Assembly: GCA_963759095.1 (NCBI GenBank)
Contig: CAVWYF010000010.1
Location: 140,513-204,512, forward strand
Source of the DNA: Anderseniella sp963759095
GTDB taxonomy: Bacteria; Pseudomonadota; Alphaproteobacteria; Rhizobiales; Aestuariivirgaceae
Length of the DNA: 64,000 bases
Direction of reading: 5' to 3'
The position numbers and the translations under genes are program-made. Below, piece by piece: positions 44,112 to 51,682 of this stretch (position 1 is its first letter; each line of letters opens with the position of its first letter). The notes below the pieces were generated by a model. The model did not search any database. It had not been told where the DNA came from and worked only from the letters and a program-made list of their open reading frames with translations.

Positions 44112-44975
44112 ATGTCCAAGAAGTTCACTGTCGCCTGTTTACAGAACTGCGCCACGCCGGATGTCCGGCATAATATCGAGACCAGCTTGCGGCTGGCCGG
44201 CGCGGCCGTGGCAGACGGGGCGCAGATGATAGCAACGCCTGAGTATTTTTCCGGCCTGGAAACCAGGGATGGACTGTTTCTTCCCGGCGCTTACCCGGAA
44301 GCGGATCATCCTGTGCTGCCTGCGTTTGCCGAGGCGGCCCGAAAACTTGGTGTCTGGTTCCTGCTGGGGTCAATTGGCGTTGAAAACAATGACGGGCGCA
44401 TATCCAATCGCTCCTACATGATCAATCCAGACGGTGAGGTGGTTGCGCGCTATGACAAAATTCACATGTTTGATGTGGATCTCGACGGTGGCTCATATCG
44501 CGAGTCAGCGACCATATCGCCCGGTGACCAGGCAATCGTGGCAGACACTCCGTGGGCCCGTATTGGCTTGTCGATCTGTTATGATTTGCGGTTTTCAGCG
44601 CTTTATCGGCATCTGGCCATGATGGGCGCCGAGGTGCTGGCCACACCTGCTGCATTTACCAAAGTGACCGGTGAGGCGCATTGGCATGTGCTGCAGCGGG
44701 CCCGGGCCATTGAGAACGGGTGTTATGTAATCGCGCCTTGCCAGTACGGAAAAATATCAGGCGGCGGCGAATGCTACGGACACTCACTGATCATTGATCC
44801 ATGGGGAAAGGTTCTGGCAGACGCCGGCGATGGTGAGGGATACATAGTGGCCACGCTGGATCTGTCCAGGGTTGAAGCTGCGAGAACCAGAATTCCGGCA
44901 CTTCAACATGACCGGCCTATTCGCGTGAGTGATGAGGGGCAGGGGCACAAACCCCAACTGGCCAGCTCTGGATGA
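44112..44975 (+). CDS. Nitrilase-superfamily amidase (Nit1/Nit2-like)
   Basis: Encodes 287 aa from the ATG at 44112 (MSKKFTVACLQ). Triad residues: Glu in MIATPEYFSGLETR, Lys in VARYDKIHMFDVDLDGG and Cys in GLSICYDLRFSALYRHLA. The KIHMFDVDL and ICYDLRF forms fit the Nit branch (deaminated-glutathione amidase or omega-amidase) better than nitrile hydrolases. An omega-amidase could remove the amide of 2-oxoglutaramate-type by-products of transamination of glutamyl amides, which would fit its place among glutamine-synthetase-like enzymes. That link is inference. It shares operator half-sites with set 1 and tmoX. Confidence 0.85.
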   Translation: MSKKFTVACLQNCATPDVRHNIETSLRLAGAAVADGAQMIATPEYFSGLETRDGLFLPGAYPEADHPVLPAFAEAARKLGVWFLLGSIGVENNDGRISNRSYMINPDGEVVARYDKIHMFDVDLDGGSYRESATISPGDQAIVADTPWARIGLSICYDLRFSALYRHLAMMGAEVLATPAAFTKVTGEAHWHVLQRARAIENGCYVIAPCQYGKISGGGECYGHSLIIDPWGKVLADAGDGEGYIVATLDLSRVEAARTRIPALQHDRPIRVSDEGQGHKPQLASSG

Positions 44976-44998
44976 TTGCCGTGGCACCGGTCTTCTGT

Positions 44999-45700
44999 TC
45001 AGTCGTCGGAGGCGGTGCCGACAAGGTCAAGGTGGGCCAGTTCCATGTGCGCATTCAACGCGTCGATTGCTGACTTGGTGTCGCGGTTTATCAGTGCGTC
45101 CAGTATGCCCCTGTGGAACTTGTTGTACTGGCGGATTTTCTCAGGGCTGAGAACCAGTTCACGCGCCTTTCTCCACTGGGAATGAGTGCGTACTTCGTTG
45201 ATCTGATGATATAATTTCACAATCAATGGATTGCCGGACGCTTTTGCCAACTGGTGGTGAAACTCTGAATCCAGTTTTGTGAAAGTGTTGCGGTCCTGCT
45301 CGGACGCTTCAAGCTGGGTCAGCAGGACCTGCATTTTCTCGATATCCCGCCCTGTGGCGTGTACCACCGCCAGTCGTGTCATCTGCCGTTCAAAGCCGAT
45401 ACGTGCGTCAATCAACTGCAACGGGCTGATCTGCTCGACAACGTTTTCGGTCTCAAGATCAGCCGGTCCGGAATAATTGACAAAGGTGCCGCTACCAACC
45501 TTTCGAACCACCAGGCCGGCCTCTTCAAGGTTGTCCAGCGCCTTTCTGATTGTATTGCGTGACGCTGAATAGGTTTCGGAAAGGTCCCGTTCCGGAGGCA
45601 ATTGGTCACCGTCATGATACCTGCCTGTTTCGATGGCTTTACGGAGTTCGGACGTTATGGACCGGGCTCCTCGGGTGCTCTTGTGTTCGATCGAAATCAT
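44999..45700 (-). CDS. GntR/FadR-family (FCD) transcriptional regulator
   Basis: Encodes 233 aa. Winged helix near the start: ELRKAIETGRYHDGDQLPPERDLSETYSASRNTIRKAL with VRKVGSGTFV; then an FCD effector domain (DARIGFERQMTRLAVVHAT, KLDSEFHHQLAKASGN, YNKFHRGILDALINRD) with His/Asp residues that usually hold a metal and a carboxylate ligand. It sits between the nitrilase and the divergent set 1 operon, whose promoters carry ATTGGT repeats, and its own promoter has a 23-bp palindrome. It is the likely local regulator. The ligand may be a glutamyl or N-alkyl amino acid, by inference. Confidence 0.9.
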   Translation of the reverse strand: MISIEHKSTRGARSITSELRKAIETGRYHDGDQLPPERDLSETYSASRNTIRKALDNLEEAGLVVRKVGSGTFVNYSGPADLETENVVEQISPLQLIDARIGFERQMTRLAVVHATGRDIEKMQVLLTQLEASEQDRNTFTKLDSEFHHQLAKASGNPLIVKLYHQINEVRTHSQWRKARELVLSPEKIRQYNKFHRGILDALINRDTKSAIDALNAHMELAHLDLVGTASDD

Positions 45701-45760
45701 TCCCTTTGCCTTGCAATAATATCTGCGAGCAGGTGTTTCAGTTGCGCTGAATATAACAAC

Positions 45761-45783
45761 ATATATGGTAAATTACCATATAT
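45761..45783. promoter_or_regulatory. 23-bp palindrome upstream of the GntR gene
   Basis: ATATATGGTAA and TTACCATATAT pair perfectly around one central base. The centre is 72 bases upstream of the GntR start codon. GGTAA/TTACC is consistent with a GntR-family operator, perhaps for autoregulation. Confidence 0.7.
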
Positions 45784-45970
45784 ATCAAATTGTTGCAGGT
45801 TATTTTTGATTCATTTTCCTGTCGCTGTCCGCCGGGCCAGTGCAAGAGAATACACACAGACGATGCAGCTTTGGCAACTGTTCTCAATTCATGATTGCAA
45901 AAAACACAGTTGCTGCTGAAGAGAATTTTTGTGCGAAAAGGCGCCTTGGTTCATTTTGTAGGTTGTCAAA

Positions 45971-46003
45971 ATTGGTATAGCATTGGTATGGTATTGGTCA
46001 ATT
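45971..46003 (+). promoter_or_regulatory. Three ATTGGT half-sites at an exact 11-bp period upstream of set 1
   Basis: ATTGGTATAGC, ATTGGTATGGT and ATTGGTCAATT start at 45971, 45982 and 45993, with a partial TTGGTG at 46003. They end about 29 bases before the start of the glutamine-synthetase-like gene. The rest of the 331-bp gap between the GntR gene and set 1 shows only the palindrome at 45761 and no gene. Confidence 0.7.
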
Positions 46004-46031
46004 TGGTGCGTAAGCAGGGAGAAACCGTGCA

Positions 46032-47510
46032 ATGGCAATGGATATCGAGAATTTTGTTGATGCGCCGGGCAGGGCCGAAAAGGTCAAGGAAGTCCGGAAA
46101 ATGATCGACGAGTTGGGGATTGAATATCTCTACCTCCAGTTCGTCTCGATCACCGGCAAGATAATGGGCAAGGGCATTCCGGCAGATCACTGGGAAACGG
46201 TCGCCAAGAAAGGTTTCCAGCTCGTCTACGGCGCGACGATGAACCTGTTCACCAACCGGGCCGGCGAGTATCTCGGTTATGGTCCCGAAGCTGCGGAACT
46301 GGTTGGCATACCGGAGCCTGAAACCTTCATGCAGTTGCCATGGGACAAGCGCATCGGGCGCTTTTATTGCACTTTGTTCCGCAACCGCGAGGAAAAGGAA
46401 GATCCAGGCGGGTACCTGACGGCGGACTGCCGCGGCAACCTGCGCCGCCTGCACGATGATTTTAAGGAAAAGCACAAGGGCCTCAGCCTGCGTGTCGGTA
46501 CCGAACCGGAAATGATGTGGCTCAAGTTCAATGAGGACGGCAAGCCGGAGGAGGGATACTCGAAGCCCTACTGCTATCATATCGACCAGTTCGAGAGCCT
46601 GCGTCCTGTCTACATGAAAGTCATGGAATATTCCCGGGCCATGGGGCTGGACATGATCCAGGGCGATCATGAGGACGCACCGGGTCAGCTGGAACTCAAC
46701 TGGATGTACGATGACGTGCTGCGCAATGCGGACCGGTTGACCACATACCGGCAGATTTGTGCGCAGGTTGCCCGTGAATTCGGCATTTTTGCCTGCTTCA
46801 TGACCAAGCCTTTCGAGGGCGTTTCAGCGTCCGGTTGTCACCATAACATGTCGCTGTGGCATGGCGGTGAGGATGAGTTCTGCCGCACCGGCAATGACCC
46901 GAAAGCACTGCCGGGCATGAAGGACAACTACATGTATGTCAAAGGTGGAGACAACACCTTCATGCCGGATGGCGATGATCCCCAGATGCCGCAGAAAGCG
47001 GGACTGGAAGCAATCGGTGGTATTGTGCATCACTTGCGGGCATTGACCGCAATCGGCTCATCAACCGTGAACTCGTATCGCCGCCTGTGGGATACCGGCT
47101 TCTGGGCACCGGTGTTTGCTGACTGGGGTTTCCAGAACCGCACCACGGGCTTGCGGGTGTCGGCACCAGGCCGGTTTGAATACCGCTCGGTGGACTCCAT
47201 GGTGAATCCTTACCTCATGGGCGCCTGCATTCTGGCCGCGGCCGATGACGGGATCGTCAACAAGCTCGACCCCGGTGAGCCTGAAGAAAGAAACATCTAT
47301 GAGGCCATCAAGGCCGGCAAGGATGTGAAGAAGCTGCCGATGTCGCTTGGCGAGGCGCTTGAGGCACTGGAGGCAGATGAAGTCGTCCAGCGCGGCCTGC
47401 CCGGTGAAATGTACCGGCTTTACCATGAGTACAAGTCGGATGAATGGGCGCGCTTCATGGCTTCCGTCACCGATTGGGACAAAGAAACCTACATGGAATG
47501 CCTGCCGTAA
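46032..47510 (+). CDS. Divergent glutamine-synthetase-like gamma-glutamyl-amide ligase (set 1)
   Basis: Encodes 492 aa. Glutamine synthetase landmarks: YLYLQFVSITGKIMGKGIP, metal-site Glu in RVGTEPEMMWLKF and GDHEDAPGQLELNW, an unusual SGCHHNMSLW where most have G-x-GMHxH, STVNSYRRLWD and APGRFEYRSVDSMVNPYL. It differs strongly from the gmaS/GlnT-like protein at 54582 (different N-terminus, longer). Such enzymes activate glutamate with ATP and couple it to ammonia or an amine. It leads an operon with a three-part glutamate-synthase-like enzyme, so it probably makes a gamma-glutamyl amide that the synthase then uses. The amine is unknown; methylamine is possible. Confidence 0.85.
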   Translation: MAMDIENFVDAPGRAEKVKEVRKMIDELGIEYLYLQFVSITGKIMGKGIPADHWETVAKKGFQLVYGATMNLFTNRAGEYLGYGPEAAELVGIPEPETFMQLPWDKRIGRFYCTLFRNREEKEDPGGYLTADCRGNLRRLHDDFKEKHKGLSLRVGTEPEMMWLKFNEDGKPEEGYSKPYCYHIDQFESLRPVYMKVMEYSRAMGLDMIQGDHEDAPGQLELNWMYDDVLRNADRLTTYRQICAQVAREFGIFACFMTKPFEGVSASGCHHNMSLWHGGEDEFCRTGNDPKALPGMKDNYMYVKGGDNTFMPDGDDPQMPQKAGLEAIGGIVHHLRALTAIGSSTVNSYRRLWDTGFWAPVFADWGFQNRTTGLRVSAPGRFEYRSVDSMVNPYLMGACILAAADDGIVNKLDPGEPEERNIYEAIKAGKDVKKLPMSLGEALEALEADEVVQRGLPGEMYRLYHEYKSDEWARFMASVTDWDKETYMECLP

Positions 47511-47587
47511 AAACCGGCCATTCTTGATAACTGATTTGCGGCGGGCGGCGGTCCGCCGTGCAACCACTCAACAGGAGACATATGCCC

Positions 47588-48523
47588 ATGTGCGGAATTG
47601 CAGGGCTGATCCACCGGAAGGGCACCAGCAATGTCGGTCAGGAAATGACCAGCATGCTGCAGGCCCTGAAACACCGGGGGCCGGATTCAACCGGGTTTGC
47701 GATTTACGGCGAACCTAAGGAAAACACTTTTGTCTTGCGCTTTAAGGTTGCCGAGCAGGAAGACCTGCACGGCGCGCTCAAGATTCACGAGGAAATCAAG
47801 CGCCGCAAGGATGCTGTCGACGAGACGTTGAAGGCGCTCGGTGTGACGGTGTCCGAACTGGAAGACGCAACCGAATATGCGTTTCGCTACGCCATTCAGT
47901 ATGACGGCGACATGAAACTGCTGTCCGATCATATCGAGGATATCGAAGGCGCGGAAATCCTGTCGATTGGCTCGGCTCTCGAACTGATCAAGGACCTGGG
48001 CGACGCAGGTGTGGTTTCCGGCGCCTACGGGCTGGGAAACTTTACCGGCACCCACGGCATCGGCCATACCCGCATGGCGACCGAGTCAGATGTCGACATC
48101 CGCTCGGCCCATCCGTACTGGGCCTATCCCTACAGCGACATCGCCGTGGTCCATAACGGCCAGATCACCAATTACTGGCTGATGCGCCGCGACCTGGAGC
48201 GTAAGGGACAGCGCTTCGTGTCCAATTGCGATTCCGAACTGCTGGCGGTTTATGTGGCTACCAGCCTGGAAAAGGGCATGACGCTGGAAGAGACGCTGAA
48301 GAAGTCCATTGAAGAGATCGATGGTGTCTTCACCTATCTGGTGACCACAAAGGATCAGCTTGGCATGGCCAAGGATTCCATGGCTGCCAAGCCAATGGTG
48401 CTTTACGAGACCGACGACATGGTCGCCCTGGCCTCCGAGGAAGTCGCCATCCGGGCAATTGTTCCCCACGAAATAGATACCTGGGACCCTTATGACGAGG
48501 AGGTAAGAGTATGGCAGGCGTAA
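47588..48523 (+). CDS. Class II glutamine amidotransferase-like subunit (set 1, MgsA/GlxB-like)
   Basis: Encodes 311 aa from the ATG at 47588, which puts the nucleophile Cys at position 2 (MCGIAGLIHRKG) after Met removal, as class II amidotransferases need; AGGAGA lies about ten bases upstream. Other parts: LKHRGPDSTGFAIYG, GTHGIGHTRMATES, HPYWAYPYSDIAVVHNGQITNYW and NCDSELLAVYV. This domain takes ammonia or an amine off a glutamyl amide. It corresponds to the first domain of glutamate synthase, here a separate protein. Its end overlaps the next gene by 13 bases. Confidence 0.88.
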   Translation: MCGIAGLIHRKGTSNVGQEMTSMLQALKHRGPDSTGFAIYGEPKENTFVLRFKVAEQEDLHGALKIHEEIKRRKDAVDETLKALGVTVSELEDATEYAFRYAIQYDGDMKLLSDHIEDIEGAEILSIGSALELIKDLGDAGVVSGAYGLGNFTGTHGIGHTRMATESDVDIRSAHPYWAYPYSDIAVVHNGQITNYWLMRRDLERKGQRFVSNCDSELLAVYVATSLEKGMTLEETLKKSIEEIDGVFTYLVTTKDQLGMAKDSMAAKPMVLYETDDMVALASEEVAIRAIVPHEIDTWDPYDEEVRVWQA

Positions 48524-49358
48524 ATACCTCAGGCGATGCCGGCGAAATGATGGGCCTCCATACGGAGCCGCTCAAGGGACGCGACATCAAGACGATGTTC
48601 TCGCTGGAGAACGAAGGCGGCTATGCCTATGCATTTGCGCCGGATGTGGATTTCAACAAGCGCGGATCGGTTGATTGCCAGGACAAGGAAGCAACCGAGA
48701 TCAACAATGAGATACGTGATCTGATAAAATCAGGCCATGGCACCATTGTCCTGGAAAACCCAGGTGCCAAGCATTCGATCATTGTCGGCATCCTGCACCG
48801 GATGAATTTCATCGTGAACGGCTCTCTGGGCTACTTTGGCTGTGGCCTGCTTGATGGCCCGACGGTTCGGATTTCCGGACGTGTCGGCTGGTCTTTGCCG
48901 AGAACATGATGGCCGGTGTCTGTGTGGTCGAGAAGAATGCAGGTTCGACCTTTGGCGCCGCCATTCGCGGTGGCGACCTTGTCTGCAAGGGGTCGGTCGG
49001 GTCCAGGACCGGTATTGACCAGAAGGGTGGAACCATTCTGGTCGGCGGTGACACCGGTGCGTTTTCCGGCTTCATGATGCAGCGCGGCCGCATGGTCGTA
49101 TGCGGCAACGCCGGCAAGAACCTCGGCGACAGCATGTATGACGGCACCATCTTCATCGGCGGTGAAATAAAGGATCTGGGAGTGGACGCCATTCCCGCGG
49201 AACTGACCGATCTGGACAAGGCCTGGCTGACCCGCAAGCTGACGCAATACGAGATGATGCCGGACAAGGGCGTGGATCATTTTACCAAGATCGTCGCCGG
49301 CAAGCAGCTGTGGAGCTACGACAACCTCGAACCGTCGGAGAAAAAACTGGTCCTCTAG
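48511..49358 (+). CDS. GXGXG-domain glutamate-synthase-like subunit (set 1, MgsB/GlxC-like), one -1 frameshift
   Basis: With one T restored in the T-run at 48893-48895 the gene encodes 282 aa. Part one runs MAGVNTSGDAGEMMGLHTEP to GRVGWS; part two continues AENMMAGVCVVEKNAGSTF and holds the repeated right-handed beta-helix pattern GGTILVGGDTGAFSGFMM, GRMVVCGNAGKNLGDSMYDG. It corresponds to the C-terminal alpha domain of glutamate synthase and is structural. The C-terminus extends about 50 residues beyond the helix (LTRKLTQYEMMPDKGVDHF). The missing base sits in a homopolymer and could be a sequence error. Confidence 0.85.
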
Positions 49359-49401
49359 GGATCAGGTTTTCAGGCTCCAACAATGTAAGAAAGTGAATTC
49401 A

Positions 49402-50775
49402 ATGACTGGCAAGACCAAAAAAGACACCGGCCATTCCAAGTTGCAAGTCGAGAAGAAGTACAAGCTCGGCAAATCGTTTGTGTTTCCGCCCGAGGTGGTG
49501 AACGACATTCACATCAAGTCCGAGCTCGGCCGCTACCGCATGCGCGGATTTTCCCTGTTCAAGAAAATCCCTCACTGGGACGATCTGACCTTTCTTCCCG
49601 GCACGCTGACCCGTTTCGTGATTGAAGGCTATCGCGAGAAATGCCTGACCAAGACCATTATCGGCCCGCGCGCCAAGCGTCCGATTGAACTGGATATTCC
49701 GATCTACATTACCGGCATGAGTTTTGGCGCTCTGTCATTCGAGGCCAAGACCGCATTGGCCCGTGGGGCGACCATGGCCGGCACGGCAACGTGTTCCGGC
49801 GAGGGCGGCATGATCCCGGATGAGCGGCGTTATTCGTCGAAATGGTTCTATCAGTGCATCCAGTCGCGCTACGGTTTCAATCCGCACCATCTGCAACTGG
49901 CCGACGGTTGCGAGTTTTTCATCGGGCAGGGCTGCAAGGTTGGTCTCGGCGGCCACTTGATGGGCCAGAAGGTAACCGACCAGGTTGCTGAAATGCGCTC
50001 GCTGCCTGCGGGTATTGACCAGCGCTCACCGGCGCGTCACCCGGACTGGCTCGGACCGGACGATCTGGCGCTGAAGATCCAGGAAATCCGTGAAGCGACC
50101 GACTGGCAGATCCCGATCCAGCTCAAACTGGGCGCGGCACGTGTTTACGATGACGTGCGGATGGCGGCAAAGTGTGATCCGGACTCGATCTATATCGATG
50201 GCATGGAAGGCGGCACCGGTGCTGGCCCGCATCTGGCCACCGAGGAAACCGGGGTGCCCGGCATGGCGGCAATCCGTCAGGCCCGTCGGGCCATTGATGA
50301 TATCGGCAAGCGTGGCGAGATAACGCTGGTTTATGCCGGCGGTATCCGCAATGGCGGTGATGTTGCCAAGGCACTGGCTCTGGGAGCCGACGCCATCGCA
50401 ATCGGTCATTCCGCCATGATGGCGCTGAACTGCAACAAGGATATCGATGAAGCCGACTACCCCTCAGAAATGGGAGTGGAGGCAGGCGAGTGTTATCACT
50501 GCCATACCGGGCGCTGCCCGGTTGGTGTGGCCACACAGGATCCGATGTTGCGCAAGCGTCTCGACCCGGATGAAGCAGCGGAACGTGTCTACAACTTCCT
50601 GCATACGCTGACCATGGAGGCCCAGATGATGGCACGTGCCTGCGGCAAGACCAATATCCATAGTCTGGAGCCGGAAGATCTGGCTGCGCTGACCATGGAA
50701 GCTTCGGCAATCGCCCAGGTGCCGCTTGCCGGCACCGACTTCACGGTTGGCGTAGACGACTACCACCATATCTGA
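49402..50775 (+). CDS. Glutamate-synthase-like FMN/Fe-S subunit (set 1, MgsC/GlxD-like)
   Basis: Encodes 457 aa from the ATG at 49402; the GTG at 49393 is an alternative. FMN-barrel motifs: IPIYITGMSFGALSFEAK, CSGEGGMIPDERRY, HPDWLGPDDLALKIQEI, YIDGMEGGTGAGPH and YAGGIRNGGDVAKALALGADA. It keeps the cluster motif GECYHCHTGRCPVGVATQDP, with Cys spaced C-x2-C-x4-C like the 3Fe-4S site of true glutamate synthases. The set 2 counterpart has lost these residues. This subunit would transfer the amine or ammonia to 2-oxoglutarate with electrons from an unknown donor. The next gene starts 14 bases later. Confidence 0.88.
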   Translation: MTGKTKKDTGHSKLQVEKKYKLGKSFVFPPEVVNDIHIKSELGRYRMRGFSLFKKIPHWDDLTFLPGTLTRFVIEGYREKCLTKTIIGPRAKRPIELDIPIYITGMSFGALSFEAKTALARGATMAGTATCSGEGGMIPDERRYSSKWFYQCIQSRYGFNPHHLQLADGCEFFIGQGCKVGLGGHLMGQKVTDQVAEMRSLPAGIDQRSPARHPDWLGPDDLALKIQEIREATDWQIPIQLKLGAARVYDDVRMAAKCDPDSIYIDGMEGGTGAGPHLATEETGVPGMAAIRQARRAIDDIGKRGEITLVYAGGIRNGGDVAKALALGADAIAIGHSAMMALNCNKDIDEADYPSEMGVEAGECYHCHTGRCPVGVATQDPMLRKRLDPDEAAERVYNFLHTLTMEAQMMARACGKTNIHSLEPEDLAALTMEASAIAQVPLAGTDFTVGVDDYHHI

Positions 50776-50789
50776 AGGAGGACACGAAG

Positions 50790-51200
50790 ATGGCTGGAAC
50801 AGGCTATAAAGGCGCCGAAATCGGAGACGTCGATCACTTCCTCAAGGGTGGTGGCATCGACTCGGAACGCGAGCAGGTCATCGGACAGCACATCGGCTAT
50901 CGCTATGATGTGAACCTGCTGCCGGACTACGATCGCATTACCGATTTTCTAAAGGGCTACATCGAGTTCATGGGTTGGGAAGACCTCAACTGGCTGGAAG
51001 ATGTTCACATGGGCTACGACGATGGCAAACCTGCCGTGTTTGACCGCAACATCAATGGCTGGGTGGCGATCCCTGAAAGCTACGACCTGCCGGACAATCA
51101 GCAGGATCGCGACATGATCGCGCGTGAACTGCTGATCAAATTCCAGATGTCACCGGATCACCCCATGGTGGTCCTGAACAAGGCCTACCGAAAATTCTAG
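50790..51200 (+). CDS. Conserved-looking 136-residue protein of unknown function (set 1)
   Basis: I do not recognise this protein. It encodes 136 aa, has a very strong ribosome site (AAGGAGG, nine bases before the ATG) and follows the synthase subunit by 14 bases, so it is made with the operon. It is soluble, acidic, aromatic-rich and has no Cys. Sections such as GYRYDVNLLPDYDRITDFLKGYIEFMG, DLNWLEDVHMGYDDGKPAVF and NGWVAIPESYDLPD suggest a compact alpha/beta domain. Set 2 has no equivalent. It could be a small subunit or electron-transfer adaptor of the set 1 synthase, but that is guesswork. A terminator follows 20 bases after the stop. Confidence 0.8.
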   Translation: MAGTGYKGAEIGDVDHFLKGGGIDSEREQVIGQHIGYRYDVNLLPDYDRITDFLKGYIEFMGWEDLNWLEDVHMGYDDGKPAVFDRNINGWVAIPESYDLPDNQQDRDMIARELLIKFQMSPDHPMVVLNKAYRKF

Positions 51201-51220
51201 GCGATAGCTGAACAACGTAA

Positions 51221-51250
51221 TGCCCCGCCGGATTGTGGTCCAGCGGGGCA
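51221..51250 (+). terminator. Terminator of the set 1 operon
   Basis: TGCCCCGC pairs with GCGGGGCA (8 bp) around a 14-base loop, 20 bases past the stop of the 136-residue protein. Followed by TTGCTTTAAA. The hairpin separates the operon from the cupin gene. Confidence 0.8.
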
Positions 51251-51274
51251 TTGCTTTAAAACAGGAGCGTTTCA

Positions 51275-51652
51275 ATGGCCCGTTCGAAAATTGAACTCTT
51301 CAATCTCGACAGTGAGGAAGGCGGCATTTTCCGTCAACTTGCAGACGGCATGACAACCACAATTTTTCCAGGTGAGAACGCCATGCTGTCGGTAGTGCGC
51401 ATTGATCCTCATGCGATGGGCGAAATGCACAAGCACCCTGAAGAACAATGGGGGGTGATGCTGTCTGGATCAGCAACCCGCTACCAGGACGATGAGGAAT
51501 TCCAGATCAACAAGGGCGACATCTGGCGCACCCCGCCCAATGCAATGCACACCATGAAGGCCGGGCCGGATGGGGCCGTGGTACTGGATATCTTTTCTCC
51601 GGTGCGAAAAGAATACCTGTCGCCTGGCGTCGGTTTTTCAGCGGCCAACTAG
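51275..51652 (+). CDS. Small cupin protein (after set 1)
   Basis: Encodes 125 aa. A single cupin barrel: motif 1 is in MGEMHKHPEEQWGVMLSGSA with His, His and Glu, motif 2 in KGDIWRTPPNAMHTMKAGPDG. This group resembles small metal-binding cupins found near catabolic genes, either as mild isomerases or ligand sensors. AGGAG precedes the ATG. It sits behind a terminator, so it may have its own promoter or be made by read-through from set 1. No exact function can be given. Confidence 0.8.
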   Translation: MARSKIELFNLDSEEGGIFRQLADGMTTTIFPGENAMLSVVRIDPHAMGEMHKHPEEQWGVMLSGSATRYQDDEEFQINKGDIWRTPPNAMHTMKAGPDGAVVLDIFSPVRKEYLSPGVGFSAAN

Positions 51653-51682
51653 AACATGGCGCTTACAAGTCTACACGGTGTG

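Noticed and set aside
34743..48909. Calling tdm, tmm and the set 1 GXGXG gene pseudogenes
   Set aside because: Each has one indel in fully conserved flanking sequence, and the many similar +1 changes across the window suggest read error.
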